DNA of 64,000 nucleotides from NCBI GenBank assembly GCA_018398575.1, contig JAGTXZ010000011.1, positions 372,001 to 436,000 on the forward strand. Direction: 5' to 3'. Made by a program: the position numbers and the translations under genes. Below, piece after piece: positions 23,568 to 33,660 of the stretch; positions within the stretch are counted from its first letter, which is position 1; the number at the start of each line of letters is the position of its first letter. The notes under the pieces were generated by a model that did no database searches, had not been told where the DNA came from, and saw nothing but the letters and a program-made list of their open reading frames with translations. The DNA is from Ampelomyces quisqualis. Lineage: Eukaryota; Ascomycota; Dothideomycetes; Pleosporales; Phaeosphaeriaceae.

Positions 23568-24809
23568 ATGGGCAAGATAGCTACCATCGAGTACTTCAGA
23601 GTACCGCCGCGATGGCTGTTTGTCAAAATCACAGATGCCGACGGCAACTTTGGGTGGGGGGAGGCCTCGCTCGAAGGTCACACGCAGGCTGTGGAGGGGT
23701 GTCTGGATGCTTGGGCAGAGCGATATGTTGCCTTCGAGGCAGAGTATGACATCCAAAGAATTCTACGTCTGCGGGCTGAGACTTTGCTACAGCGACATTG
23801 AACACATATGGCAAATGTCGTGGCGGACCTCGTTCTACCGTGGCGGACCTGTCTTCATGAGCGCCCTAGCCGGCATCGACATTGCATTGTGGGATTTGAA
23901 AGCTAGGAAGCTAAATGTGCCAATCTACCAACTACTAGGAGGCAAAGTGAGAGATAAGCTCAAGGTATATGCTTGGATTGGTGGCGACCGACCAAATGAT
24001 GTTAAAGCACAAGCGTAAGGAGATCCAGCGACGTGGAAGTTGCAGACTAATCTCAACAAAGTGAGGCCCGTCAAGCCCAAGGATTCACCGCCGTCAAGAT
24101 GAACGCAACTGAGGATATCGGCTGGCTCGACTCCCCTTCCTCCCTGCACTCCGCAATCAAGCGTCTCAAGACCGTCAAAGACCTCGGCATGGACGCGGGC
24201 ATGGACTTCCACGGCCGTGTCCACAAGCCCATGGCCAAACAACTCGCTCGGGCCCTAGAACCCCATCATCCAATGTTCATCGAAGAGCCCCTACTTTCCG
24301 AACACATCGGCGGCATCAAGGACCTCGCCCAGCAAACCTCTTGTCCGATTGCACTTGGTGAGCGATTACACTCGCGGTGGGATGTACGCCCTTTCCTTGA
24401 AGCGGGGTGTGTCGACATACTTCAGCCAGACATCTCGCACATTGGCGGCATCTCAGAAATGAAGCGCATTGCCTCCATGGCCGAAGCATACGACGTTGCT
24501 ATCGCGCCGCATTGTCCGCTCGGTCCCATCGCCCTTGCTGCATGTTGTCAGGTCGACTGCACGTTGGCAAACTTTGCTATCCAAGAAATGAGTCTGGGCA
24601 TTCATTACAATGCTGGAAGTCAGGACTTGACCAGTTACACGAAGAACCCTGAGGTCTGGAACGTCAAGGATGGGTATATTGAGTTGCTAAAGGGACCTGG
24701 ATTAGGCATCGAAGTTGACGAAGAATGGGTGAGAAGAGAGAGTAAAGACGCGAAGCCCTGGGTTAGCCCAGGCTTCATCGGACCTGGTGGTGAGATCAGG
24801 GAGTGGTAA
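23568..24809 (+). CDS. D-galactonate dehydratase-like enolase-superfamily enzyme
   Basis: Three exons: 23568-23743, 23793-24014 and 24062-24809 (introns 49 and 47 bp), 381 aa, nearly identical in length to bacterial DgoD. Metal ligands and bases can be placed: Asp181 and His183 in MDFHGRV, Glu207 in FIEEP, Glu233 in GERLHSR, His283 in APHCPLGP. These sit exactly two residues before the positions known for E. coli DgoD (183/185, 209, 235, 285). Conserved stretches FYRGGPVFMSALAGID and ISHIGGISEMKRIA also match. Expected reaction: D-galactonate to 2-keto-3-deoxy-D-galactonate plus water, Mg2+-dependent, in the cytosol. The divergent aldolase would finish the pathway to pyruvate and glyceraldehyde. 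A related sugar-acid substrate (for example gluconate) is not excluded. Confidence 0.9.
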
Positions 24810-24924
24810 ACTTGTGCGAGGCTGCGGCAGAGGTATATTTGTCCAACGTAGACAATCGTGTACCGCTGGTGATGTGCACGTTTCATAACAACCACCAAAG
24901 AGAAATACCACCGAAATCGCGACA

Positions 24925-25700
24925 TGGAATGCAATGATGCCCAGGCGCGCGATACGTGTTGTGAGTTGGGATTGGGTCGTATATTGGTGTTACGAGTCTT
25001 ATTGCAGCGACTACGAGTCCAGCGGAGCGCCGCGTTGTATGTGGCTTGGACGGGGGTTGACGTGGGTTTGGGCCATGTTGTTGGAGGGGCGTTTAGTCAG
25101 GGTAAAGTTGAGTGGCTATGGATCGATTTTTCTATTGGCGCGGTGTGTGCTCTAAATTGGTTGTTGTTGCTGCCGAGTTTGCATCATGTTGGATCGGCGC
25201 TGTTCATGGGGCCGCTGAGGGGATCTCTGCTGGCATTTAAATGGGGCGGAGTAACATATCTCTGGAGTTCTGGACGCATTATCGTCGTCCTTGGGATCCA
25301 GCAAGTCTCCACTATCTTCACTACACTTCCTCTATCTTCACTACACTTCCACTATCTTCACTACACTTCCCTGGCGTCTGGTACCAAATTAATTCTTCCC
25401 CTCTTTTTAGCACTACAACTTACTCTAGAGCCGCCGCATCAGTCCCCATATCATTTCATGCCTCCCTTCTTGCATTCACATGCAACGACAACACACTCGA
25501 CGCCGGCGTCCGACTCTTAGCCCTCATCGTCGTCATGGTCGTCGTCATGGTCGTCGTCATTCTTGCCAACAGAGCCCTCATGGCCGAATTCGGGTACTTC
25601 ATGCCATGGTACACCGTGGACGGCCTCTTCACCGTAGCCGGCAGCCCCTAAATGTTTACGGTCGACCAACACACCAGCGTGAGCCGCATCTAGGCGGTAG
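24925..25700 (+). pseudogene. MFS drug/proton transporter relic (DHA2-like), truncated and frameshifted
   Basis: Two frames carry segments of one transporter. From about 24990 to 25320: HVVGGAFSQGKVEWLW, then FSIGAVCALNWLLLLPSL and FKWGGVTYLWSSGRIIVVLG. These are the conserved GPVxGGxFxxxxxWRW loop and following helices of 14-TMS MFS exporters. From about 25500 to 25690, in another frame: AGVRLLALIVVMVVVMV, FGYFMPWYTVDGLF and MFTVDQHTSVSRI. Both ends of the protein are missing, several residues of conserved motifs are altered, and the two parts are separated by a 3 x 20 bp tandem repeat. Not translatable as one protein, hence a pseudogene. Confidence 0.75.
25311..25370 (+). repeat. 3 x 20 bp tandem repeat in MFS relic
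   Basis: Three back-to-back 20-bp units (25311-25330, 25331-25350, 25351-25370) of the form ACTATCTTCACTACACTTCC; the middle unit differs only at its first two bases or so. It lies at the junction where the transporter relic changes frame. Confidence 0.9.
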
Positions 25701-25706
25701 CTAGCC

Positions 25707-26812
25707 TTAACATACAGCCGCCGTAAACAGCACCACAGTCGTCGACAGCACTATCAGAACCCATACTGAGACACCAATTACCTCTGCCGCACCCCCAATG
25801 GCCTGTCCAACATTCCCATCTGGCGAGATCGGACCTTGCCCGTTTCCATTTCCATTGCCGCTCCCACCAAAGCCCCGTCCATTTCCGTCATTACTTCCAC
25901 TTTCACCATTCCCTCCGTTCCCTCCGTTTTGGCCATCCTGTCCTGGACCACCTACCTGGCCTCCATCACTCCTCGCACTCGTCTCAATCGCAATATCTTG
26001 CATGGGCTGTCCTGGCGGATTGTTCACGCTCTGCACCAATATAGCGCAGTCTATTATCGGATTCTCAATACTTGCGCAGCTAACACGCCCCCCATTTGCA
26101 CTGAGCGGACCTGGAATCGGTTCCGTAGATAATTGTCCAGCGCCAGGGAATCGATTGATATTGTTCGTTGGGCTAATCGGAAGGTTGAATGTACTGTATC
26201 GCTCAACACCATTCAAGCGATAATTCTGATGCATACCGATGTTGTACTCGCCGCGTTGAGTGCCTTGCGTATTTTGTCCGTCGCCAACGAGACATTCGGG
26301 CCATTAGAAATTGATGTGCTTAACGGTTTGGCCGAGCTTCTGGAACATAATGTCTGCGAAGGGCGGGGTGGCCGTTGTGATGTTTGAGATTGTGAAGTTC
26401 TTCTGCAGTGTGACAGACATCAGAAAGTGAGTGAAGTTGAAGACCTGGGTCAAAGGATCGGCTAGTGAGCGTGGTGGGACCGGCAGTTTGCCATCGCCAG
26501 ATACGTCGAGAGCTATGTGGAGAAAGTCGCCGCCCATGGGCGTAAAGGGTTGCGGCTGAATTCGTGTAAGTTTGGGATGGGTATGTGGGATCTGTAGATA
26601 TTGCTCACTGCCAGTATTATCCCCAGTCCAGGTGTATAAACACGTCCAGTGGCGATATTAAATGCGCTCGTGTCTGGTCGATTATTCTGTCGTCCTTCGA
26701 GTCGACTGCCACCAACCCATGCTCCAATCATCTGCGCATCCGCCAAAAACGATATTAGACAGAATGAAAGGAAGAGTAGCGGTTGCGACATAAATAATAA
26801 TAATGGGGCCAT
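25707..26812 (-). pseudogene. secreted, C-terminally anchored fungal protein with in-frame stop
   Basis: Exons 26812-26609 and 26555-25707 (53-bp intron), potentially 350 aa. The N-terminus is a signal peptide (PLLFLSFCLISFLADA, cut before QMIG). The middle has N-glycosylation-type sites (NFTISNITT). A Gly/Asn-rich low-complexity stretch (about 25800-25950) is followed by a hydrophobic C-terminus (VIGVSVWVLIVLSTTVVLF), fitting a GPI signal or a membrane anchor. One TAA at 26306-26304 interrupts the frame between KLGQTVKHINF and WPECLVGDG. The frame resumes without shift and stays open for about 200 codons. From memory, related fungal proteins read KHVNWVWPDCLVG here, so the stop sits at a single conserved position. 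It may be a recent nonsense change, a sequencing error, or bypassed by an unusual splice (GTTAAG donor). Function unknown; a cell-surface role is inferred. Confidence 0.65.
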
Positions 26813-27570
26813 TGCTCAACAACGATAGTCATTCTGCGCAGTCGCGACAACTAGAGATAGGAATGGAAACGAAAGAGGGGAGCGAATGTGGGCACCCAGC
26901 GCAACAGAGCGATTGTGCGCAGATCGAGAAGTTGAACATTAACTTATAGCAATGCGTGGCCACTACCGGTACCTATAGCCGCATCAAATCCTGATGCTGA
27001 GCGCATGAGATCGCGAACGCTCGATCCTGCTTTATGTGGGGCCAAGCATATCAGCACGGCTGAACGAACTGCTTGTGGTCATTCGTGACTGCAAGAAACA
27101 TGCTTTGAGCCAGCAGTTGTGCTTGTGAGACAAACGGTGTCTGGGAAGTGGTGGTATTCGGTTGTTGTCGAGTTGCCTGAGGCTTGAGCTCGGAGCTTGT
27201 ACATACAAAGTTAGTCAAGATTCGAACAACCTTCTCCCGACGTCAGCTTTCATGACTCTCTGTCTTACCTTTACCCCGGACTTAGCTCTTGCCTTTACCT
27301 GGCAATTGGTTTCGCGATGTCTCTACTATATCAGCCATTGATCGACTGCGCGAAGCTGGGCCGACAACAAGCACATAGCGACAGACTGCTACCAATTGAG
27401 CCTCGAAGAATACATGTGGTACATCACATCCAGACGTACTAAACGTACTTGATGCAGTGCAGAAACTACTCAGCAGGACTTGAAATCTTGTCGAGCTGCT
27501 GTGAGCACACAATGCGCATGCATGGAGGTGATTACGGTAAGTAGTGTTCACGTTTTTGAGCCTTCACACA
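26813..27570. other. intergenic between two divergent genes
   Basis: Upstream regions of the secreted-protein gene (minus) and the AAA ATPase gene (plus). No gene or clear repeat seen. Confidence 0.5.
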
Positions 27571-29943
27571 ATGTTGCTTCACGATCCGTGTTCATATAAA
27601 ATTCTTGCGAAAGCAACAACGTGGACCCAGCTACTACAACTATCCAAAACGACTACCACCTTTGGTTCGTCACAAACTTGGGCTCATCTCGATCGCCCAT
27701 CTCGTATGATGCCCACCGATCGCATAGGCCGTAGGCCTCGGGGCCACTCAGCCGACGTACCACAAGCTGGGCAGAACTCGAAATCTAGCGCAGTCGAGGC
27801 ATTGCAAGCCATGAACTCTGACTTCTTCAATCAGCTTTGCGAGAAGATAAAGCGCCATAGCGGCGGTCGGTTTGATGCGCATCTATTCATCGCCGCATGC
27901 GTTGGTGTCAACGCGGCCCGAGCTACTATACCCGCAATTCTCACCATGATATTCGATCAAATCAAGACGAATGTGTCATCGTCCATAGGAGTTTCGCCGA
28001 ACGACTACCATTTGCACGGTGGCCTGCTGCTATTGGCTAGTGGGGAGGCAACAGCATCTGGCAAGGCTTGGTATAACTTCAGCGGAGACCACGAACTAGC
28101 GAGCACCGATGGCCATTTTGGACCTTTGCCCGGCAAAATGCAAAAGTTCTTCCGGCACGATGGAACGCTTTTCATCTTAGAAAAGCCAGAACAGAATCAG
28201 CCATCCGTTGACGACTTGATTGGGTTTGCTCCAGCGCAGGCCTCAATGACTGTGCGTTGTTTTGGTCACAGCAATGCTGCTATCCGCGAGCTTTTTGATT
28301 ACGTACGAAAGCAGCAGTTCAGCCCCAAAGAGCTCGCTGTTGTCAAAATCGTCCCAGGCTCCAAGGATGCGCGCACTTCCTGCAAAAAGCGTCATCTCTC
28401 AACGGTCGACCTTGACCCAGAGCTGAAGGAGCGCCTAATTACCGATGCGCAGACCTTCTTTGCTGATGACTCATGCGAGTTTTACCTCAATACAGGTATG
28501 CCATTTCGGAGAGGGTATCTTCTACATGGACCTGCTGGCACAGGCAAAACATCAGTTTCGAAAGCCATTGCTTCGCATTTCGACGTACCACTGATCCTAA
28601 TCACTCTCAAAGGCATGAGTGATAAGGACCTTATCGACGCATTCAATCGCGTTCCGTATCGATGTGTGATATTGTTGGAAGACATAGATTGTGCCGGTGC
28701 GGAAGTTGAAGACCGAGACGCGAAGGTTGATAGACGGGCCGACAAAGAAGCTGCATCGAGCACTTCCTCCAGCTCTGCGGCTCAACCCTCCGAGTATGCT
28801 GCGATACAGGGCCTGTTCAGCCAGCAAGCATTTGGCCAGCAACGGCTGCTCAACGAGATGGCGACATTGAAGCACACCGTAAATCAGGAGCTAGGCCTGG
28901 AATCACATGACTCACAACCACCCGTGAGCATCAACAATGGCACAGTGTCGCTGTCCAACCTACTGAATGTTATTGATGGAGCCGATGCAGCGGAAGGCCG
29001 TCTACTGATCATGACCACCAACTGCCCGGAGAAGCTCGATCCCGCCCTACTACGCGCAGGTCGGTGCGACGAAAAGTTCAAGATCGATTTTGCGAGCAAG
29101 ATCACTGCCCCGTTGACCTTCAAGCGTATCTTTGGTCTAGACAAGAAGACCGTCTACAAGCCAGCTACTATCGACCGATTTGCAGCTGCTTTTTCGGCGC
29201 AATTCCCATCTCGCAGTAGAGTCAGCACCGCTGAGTTGTCCAAATACCTCGGTCATTATCGTGGTCGGCCTGAGCAGGCCATTGAGGAGTTTGCCGATTG
29301 GCTCAATCGTGGCGACGACAAGTTCTCGTATCGTCTCAGCGAGCAGGATTTTGACAACGCGAAAGGCGGGTTCAATGTGCCCGAGGAGTTTGATCGAACT
29401 CTTCTAGGGGTGGGTCCTGACGATCTCATTGACAGTGACACCAAAGCGTCCACATCCACCATCATTCCACCAGTGGGGAACGGACGGTCCGCCTGGAACC
29501 CTCTTCGGTGGGGTCGTAAGTCTGCCAGTATGCCAAGCAAAGCCTTTGATTTGGAAGATGAGTCCTCAAATCAGTCGTCCTGGTTTGATGGACACCCTGA
29601 GTTGGAGACTCTTGAGCAGCAATTTGCGGATGGCTTCCCTCCTTCCCCGCAGCCCGATGCGCCTCCTCGCTTTCCAGGCGAAGTGGGGCTCGACCGCCAG
29701 AATCAAGTTATCGAATTTTTCTGCAGTCTCGGCTTGGATCTGCGCAAGGCGACCTCAACTCACACTGACGACACGGATATCGACCTCGTATTTGATGACA
29801 TGGACTATGACGACTTTCAAGAGCCCGAGCTGCGATGTGTCTCACCTCGCCATATCGAGGAAAACGAAGGGTCCACCATCAACGTCACGCAAACTCTCGA
29901 GCCCATCAAAGAGCTTAATGCGTTCTGTGATGCGGCGGGCTGA
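27571..29943 (+). CDS. BCS1-like AAA ATPase
   Basis: One uninterrupted exon of about 790 codons. The BCS1 N-terminal domain (GKAWYNFSGDHELASTDGH, FRHDGTLFILEK, VRCFGHSNAAIRELF) precedes an AAA domain. Walker A GPAGTGKTS is near residue 320, Walker B VILLEDIDC near 366, and LLIMTTNCPEKLDPALLRAGR is the sensor/arginine-finger region. An insert rich in Ser/Ala/Lys lies between Walker B and the second half. The C-terminal ~230 residues are an acidic tail not found in yeast Bcs1. Yeast Bcs1 inserts the Rieske protein in complex III; ascomycetes carry several diverged paralogues of unknown role, and this is probably one of them. First ATG is 27571; 27706 or 27709 (MMPTDRIG) is an equally reasonable start. 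I see no clear transmembrane-plus-import signal at the N-terminus. Confidence 0.85.
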   Translation: MLLHDPCSYKILAKATTWTQLLQLSKTTTTFGSSQTWAHLDRPSRMMPTDRIGRRPRGHSADVPQAGQNSKSSAVEALQAMNSDFFNQLCEKIKRHSGGRFDAHLFIAACVGVNAARATIPAILTMIFDQIKTNVSSSIGVSPNDYHLHGGLLLLASGEATASGKAWYNFSGDHELASTDGHFGPLPGKMQKFFRHDGTLFILEKPEQNQPSVDDLIGFAPAQASMTVRCFGHSNAAIRELFDYVRKQQFSPKELAVVKIVPGSKDARTSCKKRHLSTVDLDPELKERLITDAQTFFADDSCEFYLNTGMPFRRGYLLHGPAGTGKTSVSKAIASHFDVPLILITLKGMSDKDLIDAFNRVPYRCVILLEDIDCAGAEVEDRDAKVDRRADKEAASSTSSSSAAQPSEYAAIQGLFSQQAFGQQRLLNEMATLKHTVNQELGLESHDSQPPVSINNGTVSLSNLLNVIDGADAAEGRLLIMTTNCPEKLDPALLRAGRCDEKFKIDFASKITAPLTFKRIFGLDKKTVYKPATIDRFAAAFSAQFPSRSRVSTAELSKYLGHYRGRPEQAIEEFADWLNRGDDKFSYRLSEQDFDNAKGGFNVPEEFDRTLLGVGPDDLIDSDTKASTSTIIPPVGNGRSAWNPLRWGRKSASMPSKAFDLEDESSNQSSWFDGHPELETLEQQFADGFPPSPQPDAPPRFPGEVGLDRQNQVIEFFCSLGLDLRKATSTHTDDTDIDLVFDDMDYDDFQEPELRCVSPRHIEENEGSTINVTQTLEPIKELNAFCDAAG

Positions 29944-30713
29944 CATTAAAACCAGTGGTGCTATGCGCTAATGATGGAATGCTGTACTCGAAGAACTTCC
30001 GCAATGTCGAGCGATTTTGCCATTCATCCCCTTCATATAATACCCCACATGATGTCCTGTCACATCGAGGCTAACAAGCGCTGGGAGCACAATATGATAC
30101 CTGTAGCCTAGCTTTAATGTCAATTCACATTACCATTCGTCTACTGCTTCTACCGTCGGTGGAACCTTCTTTTGCGTTTGAGCACTCCTATTGTGGTAAT
30201 ATTCTCTGGCAGCTTTGTAGTTACACGGCCGGTGCCCCTCCTATGAGTAGGTTTTGCATTGTACGCGATCTCTGCAAATCACATCCTTTGACTGTTTCGG
30301 GAGTTATCTCGGGAGGGAATGCGGTGCGAGAACAAAAATCTTGACGAGAAATATTTCTAGATCTGAAATGAGCATGGCATATCTATAGTTAAGAACGCAT
30401 TAACGAAAACTGTTCCGTGTACGGAGTACTCCGTATCAACCGTGAAATTCCAGTCCCTGACAAAGTTCATCGGACCTGTGCATGGCAAAAGCCAAACACG
30501 GCCAATGTCGAACAACGTACTCCGTACCTTGCGACACATGCCTAACCAACTCGAAGCAAAGAAAAAGAAATCGCTAGGCGCGTTAAAGCCTAAGTACAAG
30601 CACCAACAGACCAAGTTACATGATCGCACGCAGTCGTTTTCGCTTATTCACAATTCCTTTCATCATCAGCACCATCATCTCGTCGAGCAGCAAAAAGAGC
30701 AGCGCAGGCGAGA
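29944..30713. other. intergenic with TACGGAGTA palindrome
   Basis: 3' flank of the AAA gene. A perfect 16-bp palindrome TACGGAGTACTCCGTA lies at 30420-30435, with another half-copy at 30518-30526. No gene seen. Confidence 0.5.
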
Positions 30714-30800
30714 TGCATCGGCCGGGAATCGGACCCGGGGCTAGCCGAATTGATCAGAGACTGATGGCAACGGCTAATTTTACCACTAAACCACCGATGC
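30714..30800 (-). tRNA. trnG-GCC: tRNA-Gly(GCC) with 16-nt intron
   Basis: On the minus strand the acceptor stem GCATCGG (from 30800) pairs with CCGATGC (ending 30715), discriminator A at 30714. The D-arm has AGTGGTA. The anticodon arm AGCCG/CGGCT encloses TTGCCA, a 16-nt intron after position 37, then T. The T stem CCGGG/CCCGG pairs fully. Removing the intron leaves 71 nt, the usual size of tRNA-Gly(GCC). Two oddities: the D-stem pair 13-22 is T-A instead of C-G (compensated), and the T loop starts TCC rather than TTC, changing the nearly invariant position 55 and one base of the B box. It may be functional or a slightly decayed copy. Confidence 0.85.
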
Positions 30801-32590
30801 AGGTGGACCCAGGATGACTAATTGTATGGGACAGAGTGATAATAAAATTATATATATTCAAACTATTCTTACATCTGACGGCGCACTAGGGGAATACATG
30901 TAAGTGTACTCCGTATCCCGTTCTATGAATAAGCAATGTTGTTTGTAGGAAGATCAGGGGGTACAAGGCGGAAAATTCTACCTAACGGGGCTAGGACCCA
31001 CTCTGATTCTTCGCACTACCCCAACATTACACAGAACACTATTTGTGCTCAAATAGAACTATTAAAATAGTCTAGGCCCCTCGTAGCTTTATCTATCCTT
31101 AATGATAGTGTAGGGTAGGTGCTAATCGCGCGACCGCAGCTTGGTCCACTTTCCATACGTTCCACGGAAATTTACTACAGAAGGAAACGAGAGCAGAAGC
31201 TATGCCCTGTACGTATTGTTCAAAGTAGCTGCTATTCTAGACCAATCGTCCCAGAAGGGGGCAACGGTCTGCCTACAAAAGCCGTGACGATGATATCAAC
31301 AGCTCAACCAATCTACTCTAGATGAATGTCCCCTAGGTGATGAATCTGACAGGTGCCTCTATCGCAGATCTAATGAATAATTGAGCTTAATCGTACTCAT
31401 GACGACCACATATATAACAAACCCGGTTATTTACAGTGCGTTTCTGGAGCAGCTTGGCTCACCGAATTCGGGTCTCTAAAAATCACGACCGATTTGATCA
31501 TCGGGTATGGTGCGGAGGCTCAAGTGCACTCAAATGGGGCCATCATTCCAATGGATGGAACGTATCATCGCCTCCGACTCACAATGGGTCAGAAAAATGG
31601 TCAATGGTACCTTCTGGAGCGCCGGTAATCATCGACATCGATCTCAGCACTCAAAATGGGACCTTATTCAATCTTCTCAATGCCAAAGTGAACTTGGGTG
31701 CCCTTCTCCGATTCAACGCCCCAAACGAGAATTATAGCCTTGGTTAAGCATTTGGTAACATCTTTGTTAATTTTTTGACAGATGGTACTCAAGAATAGCT
31801 TCGTGTGCTCGAGGCGGTCAACATGAATGGATTGGTCTTCCTTGGCTACCTTATTGACTCCAACATCCCTCAGTGGCTAAATGTCAGGACCGATGAAAAA
31901 CAAAGTGAATCTTACAATGCTGAACCAGCTGTTTTCCCACCCAGAAAGTGCCTGTGCACCATACATCAATTCAAAGCTTGTGACAACGTCCCTCTACCCT
32001 GATTCTCCACTTGTGAAGCTTATTTCTTGGTGTTGAGTTATGAGGCTTTGAAGCTATCGCGACAGCTGTTTTTGCTGCTTCTGATCGCTATGATCAGCGC
32101 CTCTATTTGAAACGTTGCCCGCCGCAATACTGCCGTTTTGGAGGCTCTAGACGCGCCACCTAAATATAGTGGCTAAGGAATTGCCTATGAACGCTGTGCC
32201 TAACCTGGCTAATAAACTGCTCACAGAACGGGCTAAGTGTTCCAAGAATACGAGCAAATCTTCTTTTCTTTTCGCTCACAATATCATCAGATTACCCCAA
32301 TACCCTACAACTGTCTTCGCAGAGTGGAAATAGTTTAGCAACATGGATACAATCGCTTCTCTAGGCTTCAAAATAGCTGCCTGTGGAAGCATTTATTGAT
32401 TCCTGGCATGGGGTTTAGTTATCACGCGTCAAATTTGGTGGGTTGATGTGGTACCGTACCCCGGGCGGCGGGGAGTTGGTTGTCCGTGCACGGTAAGTTA
32501 AGTTAGCCGGACATGCCAAGAGTACGCGGACTTAATCCTTTACCTGAAGCCAGTCGTCCAACAACAAAGACGCAACATCGCAACGTCAGA
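30801..32590. other. intergenic with possible decayed gene fragment
   Basis: A plus-strand exon-like stretch at about 31437-31628 follows an acceptor (TTTACAG). It reads FGSLKITTDLIIGYGAEAQV and then GAIIPMDGTYHRLRLTMGQ before a stop near a GTAATC donor. The next open pieces (to 31747 and 31805-32002) are in other frames and could not be joined cleanly. I do not recognise the protein. It may be a real multi-exon gene I failed to assemble or a relic. TACTCCGTA occurs at 30907-30915. Confidence 0.3.
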
Positions 32591-32984
32591 ATGGCATGCA
32601 TCAAATCCCCAAGACGGGTCGTTCTTCGATTCAATGCTAAGTACGATATCGATGAGCCAGCAATCATCAACAAATACCTCGAATTAACACAATCTGGAGA
32701 GATACACTATTTTATCCACTCAATACCTCCCAGAAATTCGTCCAAAGCGCATACCGTCCTCGATCTCTATTGCGACCAGCACCAACATGTAAACCTGAAC
32801 GAAATTTCGTACGAGGTTTTTCTTGTGCAGAAAAAGGGTGATTTGTAAGTCTGACCACAGACTGCGAGATACGCGTAGTAGCTAAGTCTCCGTCAGCGTC
32901 TTAGAACAGCTCGATGATGATGCGTGCAAGAAGGCGAGCAGGCTTTGCCGAGAGTTGGACTGGGGCACCACTGACCGTCGCTAA
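32591..32984 (+). CDS. small hypothetical protein, two exons
   Basis: Not recognised. Exon 1 32591-32844 and exon 2 32897-32984 with a 52-bp intron (GTAAGT..CAG) give 113 aa. The protein starts MACIKSPRRVVLRFNAKYDI, contains EIHYFIHSIPPRNSSKAHTV and YEVFLVQKKGDF, and the second exon adds VLEQLDDDACKKASRLCRE. Without the intron the frame stops at once; with it the second exon is open and helical-looking, which supports the model. An upstream in-frame ATG at 32513 would add 26 residues; the stretch before 32591 is CA-rich like a fungal leader. No domain or signal peptide is seen. It lies about 600 bp from the edge of the AT-rich island. Confidence 0.5.
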
Positions 32985-33600
32985 TCCGATGAATTGCCTG
33001 GAGTGTCACTGTGGCACACAGGACAGTCTCCGGGCAGACCTGAGTCTTGCGGAACAAGGCTCATTGGCAAATCCCGCAGGGCCCCAGATGGAGGTACACA
33101 GAGTGTTTGGTTGGGACGGGCAGAGGCTGACGCGCATCGAATGTATTCTCGTCTGGTAAGATGCGCGGGTGTTCGGGAACAACTCGCATATGTTTTGACT
33201 CTGATGTTGCACATCTTCGCGCGGCCTCCATGGTATGGGCGAACCCCAGTGATTTGGTGAGGGACAGGACCAATTGGGCAAGGGGCTCGGGGCACGTCAC
33301 TCGTCTCATCATGTGACTAGCATGTGCGGAATTTTTGCGCATCACCAATCTGCTGCTTACTTATGGCTTTCCAATCCACCAGCGTACGCGATGCTTACTA
33401 CCCGCGATCCGAAGCCCCACCTGGCATCAACTTCGCTTTAGCATTCGCGCTGTCTCAATCTGCAGTAGTCATTTGCAATTCCTTTGTCATGTATGCAAAT
33501 TTGTCATCTCCATGGCTAGCATGTCTGATCAAAGCAGGTCGGTCAAGGAACGACTTACTGTGTAGTATCGTAATATTGTACAACGCATCACGTCATGGCC
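32985..33600. other. left flank of the AT-rich island, no supported gene
   Basis: GC-balanced sequence with overlapping short frames on both strands. An ATG at 33595-33597 runs into the insertion. With the island and one target copy removed it would continue into the DNA at 57960 as a short hydrophobic frame. Confidence 0.4.
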
Positions 33601-33609
33601 GTAGTAGCA
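33601..33609 (+). repeat. left target-site duplication (9 bp)
   Basis: GTAGTAGCA, identical to 57951-57959 on the other side of the island and in the same orientation. Confidence 0.85.
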
Positions 33610-33660
33610 GAGAAACGTGCTCGGCTGTCCCAGAACTCAAGTTCTGTCGTCCTTGCTTAA
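33610..33660 (+). repeat. left 51-bp terminal inverted repeat of the island
   Basis: Matches the reverse complement of 57900-57950 at 44 of 51 positions without gaps. Both ends start GAG. Five differences cluster at positions 4-9, and the other two are C/T transitions. The core GCTCGGCTGTCCCAGAACTC is identical in both. Confidence 0.88.
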
